From Larix kaempferi (lineage: Eukaryota > Streptophyta > Pinopsida > Pinales > Pinaceae), in assembly GCA_027924585.1 (NCBI GenBank), contig BSBM01000186.1, forward strand, positions 7,316,001-7,380,000: a DNA stretch of 64,000 bases, in the 5' to 3' direction. A model generated the notes under the pieces. That model had not been told where the DNA came from, made no database searches, and was given only the letters and a program-made list of their open reading frames with translations. The first letter of the stretch is position 1; each line of letters starts with the position of its first letter. This document shows positions 54,995-64,000 of this stretch, piece by piece. The translations under genes were made by a program, and so were the position numbers.

Positions 54995-55935
54995 GTGTCC
55001 CTCAATGGCATTTTCATGCGACTTGCAACTCGACATAACTCAGAAACCGGATGTCGGACCGACGAACCGTCGACTCCGTTGGTCTCCTGGCGTGCGATTA
55101 CCTCTAGGGGGCCCTCTCCCTCGTCTCCCCATGGCCCAGTGGCTTCATTGTGCATTCATTTCGTAAACTAGGGTTTTGCTCAGTGTAATTGCATGCAATC
55201 TCGCATTGGTGGGTCAACTCTGCAAAAACCTCCCCCGAGCCAGTGTTGGTAGTGTTCCCACGTTGGCATTGCCCACACACACTTGCGGGAGTCAACGGCA
55301 CGCAATCTTCCTGCTCCGTTTGCTTTTTGGCTCCCAGACGGAAATTCACCAAGTGTCCCTGAACGGCATTTTCATGCGACTTGCAACTCGACATAACTCG
55401 GAAACCGGATGTCGGACCGACGAACCGTCGACTCCGTTGGTCTCCTGGCCTGCGATTACCTCTAGGGGGCCCTCTCCCTCGTCTCCCCATGGCCCAGTGG
55501 CTTCATTGTGCATTCATTTCGTAAACTAGGGTTTTGCTTAGTGTAATTGCATGCAATCTCGCATTGGTGGGTCAACTCTGCAAAAACCTCCCCCGAGCCA
55601 GTGTTGGCAGTGTTCCCACGTCGGCATTGCCCACACACACTTGCGGGAGCCAACGGCACGCAATCTTCCTGCTCCGTTTGCTTTTTGGCTCCCGGACGGA
55701 AATTCACCAAGTGTCCCTGAATGGCATTTTCATGCGACTTGCAACTCGACATAACTCGGAAACCGAACGTCGAACCGATGAACCGTCGACTCCATTGGTC
55801 TCCTGGCGTGCGATTACCTCTAGGGGGCCCTCTCCCTCGTCTCCCCATGGCCCAGTGGCTTCATTGTGCATTCATTTCGTAAACTAGGGTTTTGCTCAGT
55901 GTAATTGCATGCAATCTCACATTGGTGGGTTAAAC
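54995..55935 (+). repeat. Satellite, subfamily 1 (358-bp unit), left block
   Basis: Units start with GTGTCCCT at 54995, 55353 and 55711, exactly 358 bp apart and over 95% alike by eye. The third is cut at about 55930. Each contains ACCGTCGACTCC.TTGG, CTAGGGGGCCCTCTCCC, AAACTAGGGTTTTGCTCAGTG (once TTAGTG) and the perfect palindrome ATTGCATGCAAT. The short ORFs on both strands repeat with the unit and are not genes. Confidence 0.93.
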
Positions 55936-56074
55936 TTGCTCACCTTGCAAACATCATCCATCAAACAGAAATGTGATGGAGTTGAAATCAATGGATTGCT
56001 TGTCACAATAGGCATTCATAAGTTTGCGTAATTGAATACTCCTCTTAATCCCTAAAAAATACTTCATTCCCATC
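55936..56074 (-). pseudogene. SUMO (small ubiquitin-like modifier) exon relic
   Basis: Leftward from 56074, after a CTGCAG acceptor-like site, the sequence encodes DGNEVFF. A one-base insertion shifts the frame, then it reads [31 protein letters not shown], a stop in place of Arg, and CLQGEQ. This is the central part of the SUMO ubiquitin fold. The C-terminal half with the Gly-Gly processing site is missing because the match ends at the satellite junction. The start at an acceptor-like site suggests a genomic exon rather than a retrocopy. Confidence 0.85.
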
Positions 56075-56384
56075 CTGCAGATCCCAAACAATGTCAAAGG
56101 TAAGAAGGATTTCCATATAATCCAAATATATGTTTTTTTTCAAATATATTTTACATGGAAACATAGCAAAATGGAATCTAATATTTCGTTTGCATTGGGA
56201 AGAAAAGATTGGCAAGGCCAACATTGGCTTCCTTTTGGATAAATATCTCCATTTATAATTCCATAGATTTATACAATTGTCTTAATCCTAACTGTATACA
56301 TTGCATGAGAATAAACACCATCAATCTCATTTTTGAGACTTGGTTGTCATGTTAATGCAAATGTAAATGTAAAGGTTGCCTTTA
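56075..56384. other. Spacer between SUMO relic and transposase-like relic
   Basis: No gene is recognised. It may include SUMO intron sequence (right of 56074) and part of the 5' portion of the transposase-like copy. Confidence 0.4.
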
Positions 56385-57305
56385 CAGGACTTTTGAAACT
56401 GAGTGTGGGAAAGGGGATCATGATCGAGATGTTGTGTGCATAAAAATTACATTCTGCAGGTAAAAATGGAAGTTTACGAGAAATTCTCTCATTAGTTACA
56501 CAAAATCTATTGTTGAATGGTGTTCTTCAATAATTGTAGATGGAACAAGAAGACGAAAAGAGGACTCAATAAGGAAAGGACATGTGCAAAGATATTTTTG
56601 GGAGGTGGTTGATGTAGATCAATCACATAGAATAATGCATGGAATTTGTGGATTTCATTTAGTTTGAAACTCAAACAATGTTATAGTAGAAATATGGACA
56701 AGAAAATTCTATCACTCCCCATTATTCTAGGTATAAATATTGAATTATCCTAGTTGGATGAGGACTAATCAACCATTTCACCACATTATGATCATGTCTC
56801 AAATCTTGTACAACCAAGTTTAGCGAATATGAGATTAAATCTTATCAACTAGCATGAATACATTACATTTTGTCTATTTAGTGGACTCACAAGTTGGAAC
56901 TGATGTTTTTTAAAATGAACATATATGCAATGGTTTCCCTGAAAGATAATGAATGGGGCACTCACTATTTGTTGGCATGTTCCTTAAAGGCGAACCAAAC
57001 CCTCATGTCTCACTAATAGATGACAATGGTGATCAAATTGTAATCAGTTTGATGGTTATTAAAGGATAATATCTAACACTGGATGACCAAACATGGAAGA
57101 AGGTTGGTTATGTATTTCAAGATTAGACTAGGTGAATCTATATACCACTTTACAAACTTAGTTTTCGATACAAACCTCAAACTACAAACAATGCCAAGGA
57201 AGCACCCATCAAAGGTATGATACTTCAAGCCTCATTGTCAACATGAAAAGTTAATGGAGATCATTAGTAATAGACATGATCCAAATGGTCTACTTAAATG
57301 ACCAT
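56385..57305 (+). pseudogene. Decayed second copy of the FAENY/DDE-like transposase gene
   Basis: The + strand frames match the 3' half of the gene at 59434-62786: FETECGKGDHDRD against FETGHGKGEHDGA, RYFWEVVDVDQSH against RFFWEVVDIDRSH, and VEIWTRK against FEIWTRK. After a stretch corresponding to the second intron come SLKDNEWG against SKDTEWG, YHFTNLVFDTNL against YHFTNLIIGTNL, and HDPNGLLK with a stop near 57300. The intron position is kept but the acceptor AG is AA (near 56944). Many stops and frameshifts are present. The first two catalytic motifs are absent, so the copy is truncated at its 5' side. Its orientation is opposite to the fuller copy. Confidence 0.85.
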
Positions 57306-57840
57306 AGGTAAGTAGATAAGTAAGATTGCCTAACATGGTCACTCTTGTGTTATATTCCAAGGTATATGGGTTGTTTGTTATTTTTGTTAATTTTTCAATT
57401 CATTTATGTAGATTACTCATATTAAATTGTTCATAATGAATTAGTCTAATAATGGTGTCCTTGTATGTGTCCAGATTATCCAAAGAATCATAAGCACATG
57501 AAATCCCATCAATAAGAACAATGGTCTTTTTCAACACCACCAAAGAAAAAATCAGAAAAATGAAATGACCTACTTCAAAAATTATTTTATTACTTATTGT
57601 GCATGGTCCATCAAACAAAAGGTAAACAAACACAATTATATGGCCTACAATGTAGGTCTTTTGATGCTCTATTTCACAAGGTTTTAACAAACACACTTGT
57701 TGTGATCATCATTAAAGTCTACAATTTCTTTCAATGAATGTGCCAAATTGACCTAACAACATAGGAAATTGAAAACCACATCCATTGAAAGGAATAATTC
57801 AGTTTTTTTTGTCATGGATTAATTTACTATCATGGATTTA
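57306..57840. other. Unassigned DNA between the transposase-like relic and the satellite
   Basis: A 98-codon open frame lies on the minus strand (57400-57696) with a hydrophobic middle. I recognise no family and would not call it a gene. Confidence 0.4.
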
Positions 57841-58141
57841 TGGCTCCCGGCAGTGTTCCCACGTCGACATTGCCCACACACACTTGCAGGAGCCAACGGC
57901 ACGCAATCTTCCTGCTTCGTTTGCTTTTTGGCTCTCGGATGGAAATTCACCAAGTGTCCCTGAACGGCATTTTCATGCGACTTGCAACTCGACATAACTC
58001 AGAAACTGGACGTTGGAGCGATGAACCGTCGACTCCGTTGGTGTCCTGGCGTGCGATTACCTCTAGGGGGCCCTCTCCCTCGTCTCCCCATGGCCCAGTG
58101 GCTTCATTGTGCATTCATTTCGTAAACTAGGGTTTTGCTCA
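57841..58141 (+). repeat. Satellite, subfamily 1, right block
   Basis: It resumes inside the unit at GGCAGTGTTCCCACG and runs to AGGGTTTTGCTC. Compared with the left block, only about 30 bases of unit are missing at the interruption, which suggests an insertion with a small deletion. Confidence 0.9.
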
Positions 58142-58985
58142 GTGTGGGAGTGTGCAATTTTTGCACACAGGGGTCAACTTTGGAAAATCATCCACCGGGC
58201 AAGTATGGCTAGTGTTCCTAGCCCAAACCTGTCTAGACACACCTGTAGGACTCCCCGGAACCCGGTTTTGTTGCATGGTTGGAGTTATATGCCCCCGGTA
58301 GGTATCCAACAGGTGTCCCTGAAGGCCTTCTGGTAGTGAGACGGGACGAGCCATAGAATGAAGACCATGGCTTGGATCGACAAACCGTCGACTCTGTTGG
58401 ATTCAGCACACCGGGATAGTGCCAGGGGTGCCCCTCCCCTCCTACCCGGTGGCCCATGTGTCACCTTGCAGGTCCATCTTGGAAACTAGGGTTTTGCTCA
58501 GTGTGGGAGTGTACAATTTTTGCACACGGGGGTCAACTTTGGAAAATCATCCACCGGGCAAGTATGGCTAGTGTTCCTAGCCCAAACCTATCTAGACACA
58601 CCTGCAGGTCTCCCCGGAACCCGGTTTTGTTGCATGGTTGGAGTTCTATGCCCCCGGTAGGTATCCAGCAGGTGTCCCTGAAGGCCTTCTGGTAGTGAGA
58701 CGGGACGAGCCATAGAATGAAGACCGTGGCTCGGATCGACGAACCGTCGACTCTGTTGGATTCAGCACACCGGGATAGTGCCAGGGGTGCCCCTCCCCTC
58801 CTACCCAGTGGCACATGTGTCACCTTGCATGTCCATCTTGGAAACTAGGGTTTTGCTCAGTGTGGGAGTGTGCAATTTTTGCACACGGGGGTCAACTTTG
58901 GAAAATCATCCACCGGGCGGGTATGGCTAGTGTTCCCAACCCGAACCTACCTAGACACTTTGGAAACTAGGGTTTTGCAGGTCCA
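58142..58985 (+). repeat. Satellite, subfamily 2 (359-bp unit)
   Basis: Units start with GTGTGGGAGTG at 58142, 58501 and 58860, with period 359. The third is shortened by an internal deletion. It shares ACCGTCGACTCTGTTGG, AAACTAGGGTTTTGC and GGTCAACTTTGG-like sequence with subfamily 1 in the same order, but is otherwise strongly diverged. Each unit has the hairpin GTGTGCAATTTTTGCACAC (or a one-base variant). Confidence 0.92.
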
Positions 58986-59035
58986 TGATGATGATGATGG
59001 TGATGATGATGAAGATGTTGATGATGATGGCTTGG
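58986..59035 (+). repeat. GAT/GGTGAT microsatellite
   Basis: ATGATGATGATGGTGATG repeats for about 45 bp at the end of the satellite. Confidence 0.9.
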
Positions 59036-59433
59036 TCTAAGGTGGTGCTCTCAACTAGCTAATTCATTATGAAATATTTAACAACACATGAATTAAATTT
59101 AATATACGTGTATTGTTTAATATAGTGAGCATGAATTGAATTAATTTTGTTGGGTGAAGCCAATAACCAACATGATGAACATAATATAATTTTAGGGTGT
59201 ACTGATCATATGTAAAAAATGGCATATTCATAAACTTGACATAGAAGAGAACTTTTGGCATATTTATAAACAACGTAAACGTAATTTGGCATATCAAGAA
59301 CGCAAAATTGACATATTCATATGAAACATACATGTGAAAATTGAGCATATATCAATATTCAATTACAAATAGTATAAATAGTATAGTATTAAAAGTATGT
59401 AACGTACCTCATCATGCTAGATCCCACCTATTA
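59036..59433. other. AT-rich 3' flank of the transposase-like gene
   Basis: No gene. TGGCATATTCATAAAC-like repeats occur three times (59220-59330). I saw no clear terminal inverted repeat. Confidence 0.45.
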
Positions 59434-59807
59434 TCATACAACCAAGCCCTCCGGATCATCTCTTATATTGATGGTCTCCATTAGTCTCTCGTGCTCTGTA
59501 TCCGGTAAGAAGTAGCATACCTTCGATGTATTTCGACTAGGAATTGTTCGTACCTGAAGGTTTGTGCCAATGATTAAGTTGGTAAAGTGATACACACTTG
59601 CACCTGGTTTGTAATCCCTGTAAACATATCCACCCTTCTTTCTTCCATTGCTGTCCCGTGTCAAGTATTCACCTTTAACAACCATAGACCCAGTTGGAAA
59701 GTGGTTGTTTTCATCGTCAGTCATGGACACAATGAGGGTTTGCTTTCCATCTATACAGCGTGCCAACCAGTATTCATCACCCCATTCAGTATCTTTTGAG
59801 GCAACCA

Positions 59808-59938
59808 CTGCGTATATGTGCCATGCATTATATGATTGTAGGTATATGATCAAAATATTTTTCGTGCGATACAAGGCCATTAATGTGCATTTGAAGACTA
59901 CGTAAACAAACAAAAAATGTTAAGGAAATGCATCATAC
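59808..59938 (-). other. Second intron of the transposase-like gene
   Basis: It begins GTATGATGCA and ends ATATACGCAG, 131 bp. Splicing joins CCC-G to TG-GTT in frame. Confidence 0.65.
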
Positions 59939-60953
59939 CGGGTTGTACAAGGTCTGAGACATGATCAAAATCTGCAGAAATAGATGATTGGTCTTCTTCC
60001 AACGGAGTTAACTCAACAATTGCACGCTGATCAAGTGGAAGTGATATGCGATCCCATCCATCAACCCAATCCAATGATTCACACCCATCCCAGTCACCAT
60101 CACAACAAGGCGGGAAAAAACAAGCGAGTTTTCTGGTCCAAATTTCAAATACTGGGTTATCAGAGCTTCGAACCGAATGAAAGCCACGAGTCCTAGGCAC
60201 AGTCTTGCATTCCCATGCATGTGAACGATCTATGTCTACCACCTCCCAAAAAAATCTCTCCACATGTCTCTTTCTTGTGGATTCTACTCGCATAGTTGAT
60301 TCCTCTCCCATTACTGACGTGCACCACCTGACTATAGATTGAGCATTTAGAATAGTAGATTCTGTAGATACTTTCAATTCCTCTCTTCGTAGGGCTGTTT
60401 TGACACATGCTCCGGCTCCATCATGCTCTCCTTTACCATGCCCAGTCTCAAAATAGTTCCACATATGTGGCACTTTGTAGTTTTTATGCAATGAACACAA
60501 CCACTGAAATATGCGTGCATTTTTTAACTGACCAGCACACCCATCAGACCAAATCCAGTGTCGGTCCATCTGTATGTTCCTTCCCTTCAAGTGATCATAG
60601 AACATGATGAAGCAATGACGTACATAGTGGAAGTCGTGGCACCTATCATCACTTATGTAGAAGTGATATTCCTTCAGAATTTCTCTTTGCTCTTCAGTGC
60701 TATTTGGGCCATGCCTATATGTGATATGGACCATCAAGGAAACCTGCTCAGAGTGATAATACTGACTTTGGATCTCATTTTGAGGTTGCAGAGTGTAGTT
60801 CTCGGCAAAATCAACAACTGAAAGTATAGTACCAAGGGGAAATGTATCTCTGCATATTCTAAACTTCTCATCCTGCCATCGTGCCATGTGGACATGCTGA
60901 ACATATTGATGTGTCTTTTCAATAAATTCCTTGATGAAGTCACTAACTTGTAC

Positions 60954-61049
60954 CTGGTGACACAAAATGATCTCAATGTCAGTTTTTTGTTGTAAGTAAG
61001 GATTGAAATGTAATCGTTACAACATAATTTTGTAGATATAAATGCATAC
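60954..61049 (-). other. First intron of the transposase-like gene
   Basis: It begins GTATGCATTT and ends TGTGTCACCAG, 96 bp, with CTGAC upstream of the acceptor. Splicing joins Ser-Gln to Val-Gln-Val-Ser in frame. Confidence 0.65.
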
Positions 61050-62786
61050 CTGAGATGTCACCAATTGTTATTTTTTGCTTTCTTTCCCTGGGACTATTTC
61101 ATAGTTGATATATTTGAAACTTTTCATGTCTGTAACCATTTTCCCAAATTCACTGTCTCCATTCTCGTGCATACATTGGCTCAATAATGCCATTTCAGCA
61201 CAGTTGGAGCATGTTCCATCCAAACAAGATTTTGCATAGTATGTTTGCCCCTCGGGCCTATTGCACATGATGCTATGAATGAATTCTCTTGATGAAGTCG
61301 GTGGTATTGTCATGGAGCAATCCTGCACAATGTTAGTATGCAACACACGACGAATGTACAAAAATGTTTCATAGTAATATTCATATTCTACATGGTATCT
61401 ACAACAACAAGTGTTACGAAGAGTATTTATTCTAACATACCATGGCTTACATTTCTCAAAAGATCTTTGCCCCAAGTTCAATTGTCTATGCTCAATCTTA
61501 AATTTCTCGTAAAGCTCTGTCTGTGTTATATCAAGAAGATGCTTAGTATGTGGTTCACGATCCTTTGAACCCCTTCTTAGTTTTAGTACATCCTTTCAGT
61601 TTGAAGAAGGCCTTGTGTGATCATGCCAAAAACTGTGCACTAGTCCCTTTACTGCATCAACTAGCTTCATGTCACGACGTGGCAACCGACCAACAAAGGC
61701 CCAAAAATCTGTCTGATCGGTTGTGTCAAGATGTTCTCTTCTAATAGAATACCTACGGAGGGTTTTTACATTCAAATTAACTAGTTCGGATGTAGGCCTG
61801 AGAATACGAAGGGCCCTGGTGTTCTTATCTGCAATTGATTGTGACAACACACGACGAGCAGCATTGCGGTCCTTTGAACGTGTGTTCTTACCAATTTTAC
61901 CAAATGCATCTACTAGGCTTTTAACTATATGAGAACTTGGTTCAGAATTCTTTATCATCTTTATCCCTAACTTTTTCCTAACAACATTCATGCTCCTAGA
62001 TTTTAACAATGATAAAAATAATCTACATTTATCTCCATCACATTTAGAAACAAAATATTTATCAAGTATCTGTTGAGTTTGATAAGCAATACTACGTTTA
62101 GATAGCGTACCTTCAATGGAATTCATAAGTCTTTCATCAACTTGTATACGCTTCGGAGTTCTTCGACGTGTGCTTTCTAATAGAGGTAAGGGGGTTGGAA
62201 TTGTACCATGTAGCGCATCACCAAGACGCTCTGGCGTTGCAGTAGTAGCTTGGTGTCCTTCATTCTCTTCCTGGTAGTTGGATGGTGGAAGTCCAACATC
62301 CTCATCCATGGTCTGTGGAAGTCCAACATCCCCTTGTGGAAGTCCAACATTCTCATCGATGGTGTGGATAACATTCTCTTCTTCAACAGTAGGCAAAATG
62401 TCCAACGCCTCTCTGACTTCATCGCTTGTATAACCACATCCGGATAGCAAATTGGGTGTTTCTTCGTGAGCTTCATCTTGAGATGGTAACTTATCACTTT
62501 GACTTGAAGTGGGAATTGAAACATCCCCTAATGAGCACCTACATTTTTCTTCTTGATTACTTCCATGGGGTGCTTGTTCAACAACTATTGTGGAAATTGA
62601 AGGTCCCTCTTGTCGTGGATTAATAGGATGAACCATGGTATCCTCTACAATTGGATTTGGATTAGTTTCCAAAGAAAGCCTCCGATTCATCATGTATATT
62701 CTTTTCTTTTCTTTATCTTCTTCAATGACTTCTTGAGATCTCTTCTTCCTTGTTGATTTCTTTACTCGGTTACGTGCATTCCCCAT

Positions 62787-63025
62787 CACCACAATGATCA
62801 ATTCAATATAGTTTGTTTTTGTTGCTCCTCAATTACAAGCTCTTCAATAATAAGCAAATGGAAGTTCTTTGTGAGTATTTTGATCACAGAAGATCGAGGA
62901 GCTATGGAGAACCTCACAAAATCGAATTAGTTTGCAAAAACTGTGGAAAAACTTGAAAAAAGAGATAAATTTACACACAATGTATGCTCAAATCTTTGAT
63001 TAACTGACTGTCTAACATGTGAAAA
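62787..63025. other. 5' flank of the transposase-like gene
   Basis: AT-rich. No definite promoter motif or terminal inverted repeat is recognised before the LTR at 63026. GAAAA (63021-63025) may be the target duplication of element E. Confidence 0.4.
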
Positions 63026-63555
63026 TGTTAGTAACAGGTTTTTATTACATTCATGAGAAAATCGAGAGCATTAGGTGGCTCAAGCTGAGTGTACAAGTCA
63101 TCAATGCCAAATTGGCCTCAATCCCCCCTAGGTGGGTCCAACTCAATCCCAATCACCCCAAACAGCTACGAATTCTGGTGTGGAGGTGGCTGAAGCATGC
63201 TGAGTCATTAATTAGCTCAAGGCAGGCGTGGGTGAGCAAATAGAGGAGGTTTGGGGGCCCAAGGGAGCATTAAATGCTCCAAATCTAGCCAAAAGTGGGC
63301 AAAAATCCACCCTAGCGCCCTTGGTCAACTAAATTCCCCAAAACAAGGAGAGAGGGCGCACCAGCAATAAATGAGGGCGCACTTGTGGACAAAACTGGAG
63401 GCTGGGTGAACTGGTTTGCTCAGAAGTGGGTGTGAACACTCTCAAAGTGGGTTTTTGACCAACTATAGTCACTTAATCCAAAACATGGTTTAATTAAGCA
63501 CATGGATAATTAAAATTTATGGATTATGGTACTAAGTGTGGTTACTATTCTAACA
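63026..63555 (-). repeat. 3' LTR of element E
   Basis: TGTTAGTAACAGG to TATTCTAACA with TGTTAG/CTAACA inverted ends, 530 bp. The partner LTR is outside the window, so the left boundary rests on the inverted termini. Confidence 0.62.
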
Positions 63556-63566
63556 CCCCCCCTTAA
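63556..63566 (-). promoter_or_regulatory. Polypurine tract of element E
   Basis: CCCCCCCTTAA on + is TTAAGGGGGGG on the element's strand, directly inside the LTR. Confidence 0.7.
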
Positions 63567-63750
63567 CCATAACTTTGTACATCTCATGAGAGATAAGTGG
63601 GAGGCCTTGGCAACAAAGGCTCAAGTCACCTCAATACAAACAGAAATTTTATTTGTCCATATGAACCGAGGAAAAGAAGTAAAACCTCATGGGATAAAAA
63701 ATTCCCTCAAAAATGGACATGGGGCTGAACCTGCAATTAAATTGCAGCAA

Positions 63751-64000
63751 TCACCATCCATCACTCACTCCAAGCAAAGATCTCAAGTAAGTGAAGGTCT
63801 TCTCTGTAAAGCACTTGGTGAAAATATCAGCAGTTTGCTCGGTGGATGGGCAATACTGCAGTGAAATCACCCTGTCATGCACCAAGCCCCGAATGTAATG
63901 CATGTGGATCTCAATGTGCTTTGTTCTTTGCCTCTGTACTGGATCAGTAGATATATTGATGGCACTTTGATTATCCACCCAAATATTGGTTGGAGAATCA
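63751..64000 (-). CDS. Element E pol, C-terminal part of copia RNase H (partial)
   Basis: The frame enters from the right edge and reads VDNQSAINISTDPVQRQRTK, HIEIHMHYIRGLV and EQTADIFTK, then ends LLGVSDGW with a stop at 63751. These are the last motifs of Ty1/copia RNase H. No stop occurs in the visible part, so the element may be intact. About 180 bases of 3' non-coding sequence separate it from the polypurine tract. Confidence 0.88.
   Translation of the reverse strand, partial: DSPTNIWVDNQSAINISTDPVQRQRTKHIEIHMHYIRGLVHDRVISLQYCPSTEQTADIFTKCFTEKTFTYLRSLLGVSDGW

Larger units (their letters stand above)
59434..62786 (-). pseudogene. FAENY-type DDE/DDD transposase-like gene, three exons, two in-frame stops
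   Basis: ATG at 62786 (MGNARNRVKKS) was chosen over the in-frame ATG at 62801 because a basic N-terminus follows directly. Exon 1 (to 61050) encodes a basic start, an acidic disordered part with short repeats, a helical part, and Cys pairs in IMCNRPEG and CSNC (~510-530). It has TGA near 61596 and TAA near 61068. Exon 2 (60953-59939) holds VVDFAENY, WSDGCAGQ and GHGKGEHDG. D to D is 88 residues apart and D to E or D is 38 or 40, like an RNase H-fold transposase. Exon 3 (59807-59434) encodes EYWLARC and VYHFTNL and ends GLVV. Introns are GT-AG. From memory, the motifs match a family common in animals and sparse in plants. It lacks only two codons of a full frame, so it may be a recent pseudogene. 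Confidence 0.72.
63026..64000 (-). mobile_element. Element E: Ty1/copia element, cut by the window edge
   Basis: A 3' LTR (63026-63555), a polypurine tract and the C-terminal RNase H end of a copia pol are present. The remainder lies to the right of the window. Confidence 0.82.

Noticed and set aside
55104-55887. Repeated 117- and 128-codon frames on both strands
   Set aside because: They recur with the 358-bp satellite period, on both strands, and match no protein family. They are by-products of the tandem unit.
57400-57696. 98-codon hydrophobic frame on the minus strand as a membrane protein gene
   Set aside because: No start context, family or neighbouring exon supports it, and it lies in DNA inserted within a satellite.
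58109-58823. 75-96 codon frames around 58109-58336, 58456-58695 and 58533-58823
   Set aside because: Same reason: they repeat with the 359-bp satellite unit.
54995-58985. Possible rDNA or 5S spacer origin of the satellite
   Set aside because: I see no 5S, 18S or 25S sequence and no pol III internal promoter boxes in the unit.

Overview
This window is nuclear DNA of a land plant with a large genome dominated by transposons. A gymnosperm such as a conifer seems most likely, but that is an inference. The sequence shows GT-AG introns, plant-type LTR retrotransposons primed by initiator Met tRNA, a flavonoid-type reductase fragment, a SUMO exon fragment and long satellite and low-complexity DNA. 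I found no rRNA or tRNA gene and no ordinary intact host gene. Elements are labelled A to F below.

Layout. 1-60 is the terminus of an LTR. 75-2820 (-) is a decayed protease/capsid-like region resembling plant pararetroviruses (Caulimoviridae). 3250-12128 (-) is a broken Ty3/gypsy element A, split by a nested Ty1/copia element B (4010-11132, target duplication GGTTT). 12129-37148 (-) is Ty3/gypsy element C, split by a 15.5 kb nested Ty3/gypsy element D on the + strand (18016-33481, target duplication AGGGG). C and D both carry a second, archaeal-type RNase H as in the Tat clade, but at different places: before RT in C and after integrase in D. D also has an antisense, intron-containing ORF like the plant mobile domain.

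37149-43470 is non-coding or relic DNA: a C-poor degenerate repeat tract, AT-rich DNA, a reductase pseudogene lacking its middle, and a duplicated Agenet/Tudor-like exon. 43480-48530 (-) is Ty1/copia element F. It is structurally intact: 257-bp LTRs identical by eye, a 1353-codon open polyprotein and target duplication ATAAC. It is the youngest and probably the only mobile-competent element here.

48541-59035 holds duplicated exon-like pieces, AT-rich DNA, a 3.8 kb polypurine tract and a ~359-bp satellite with two subfamilies. The satellite is interrupted by a SUMO exon relic and a decayed transposase-like copy (+). A longer relative of that copy lies at 59434-62786 (-). It is a three-exon gene of ~1040 codons with two in-frame stops and a DDE/DDD-like core (FAENY, SDGCAGQ, GKGEHDG). 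I consider it the least described object in the window. At 63026 another Ty1/copia element (E, -) begins and runs off the right edge.

Almost every coding region here is transposon polyprotein. The nesting gives relative ages: A before B and C, C before D, with F very recent.
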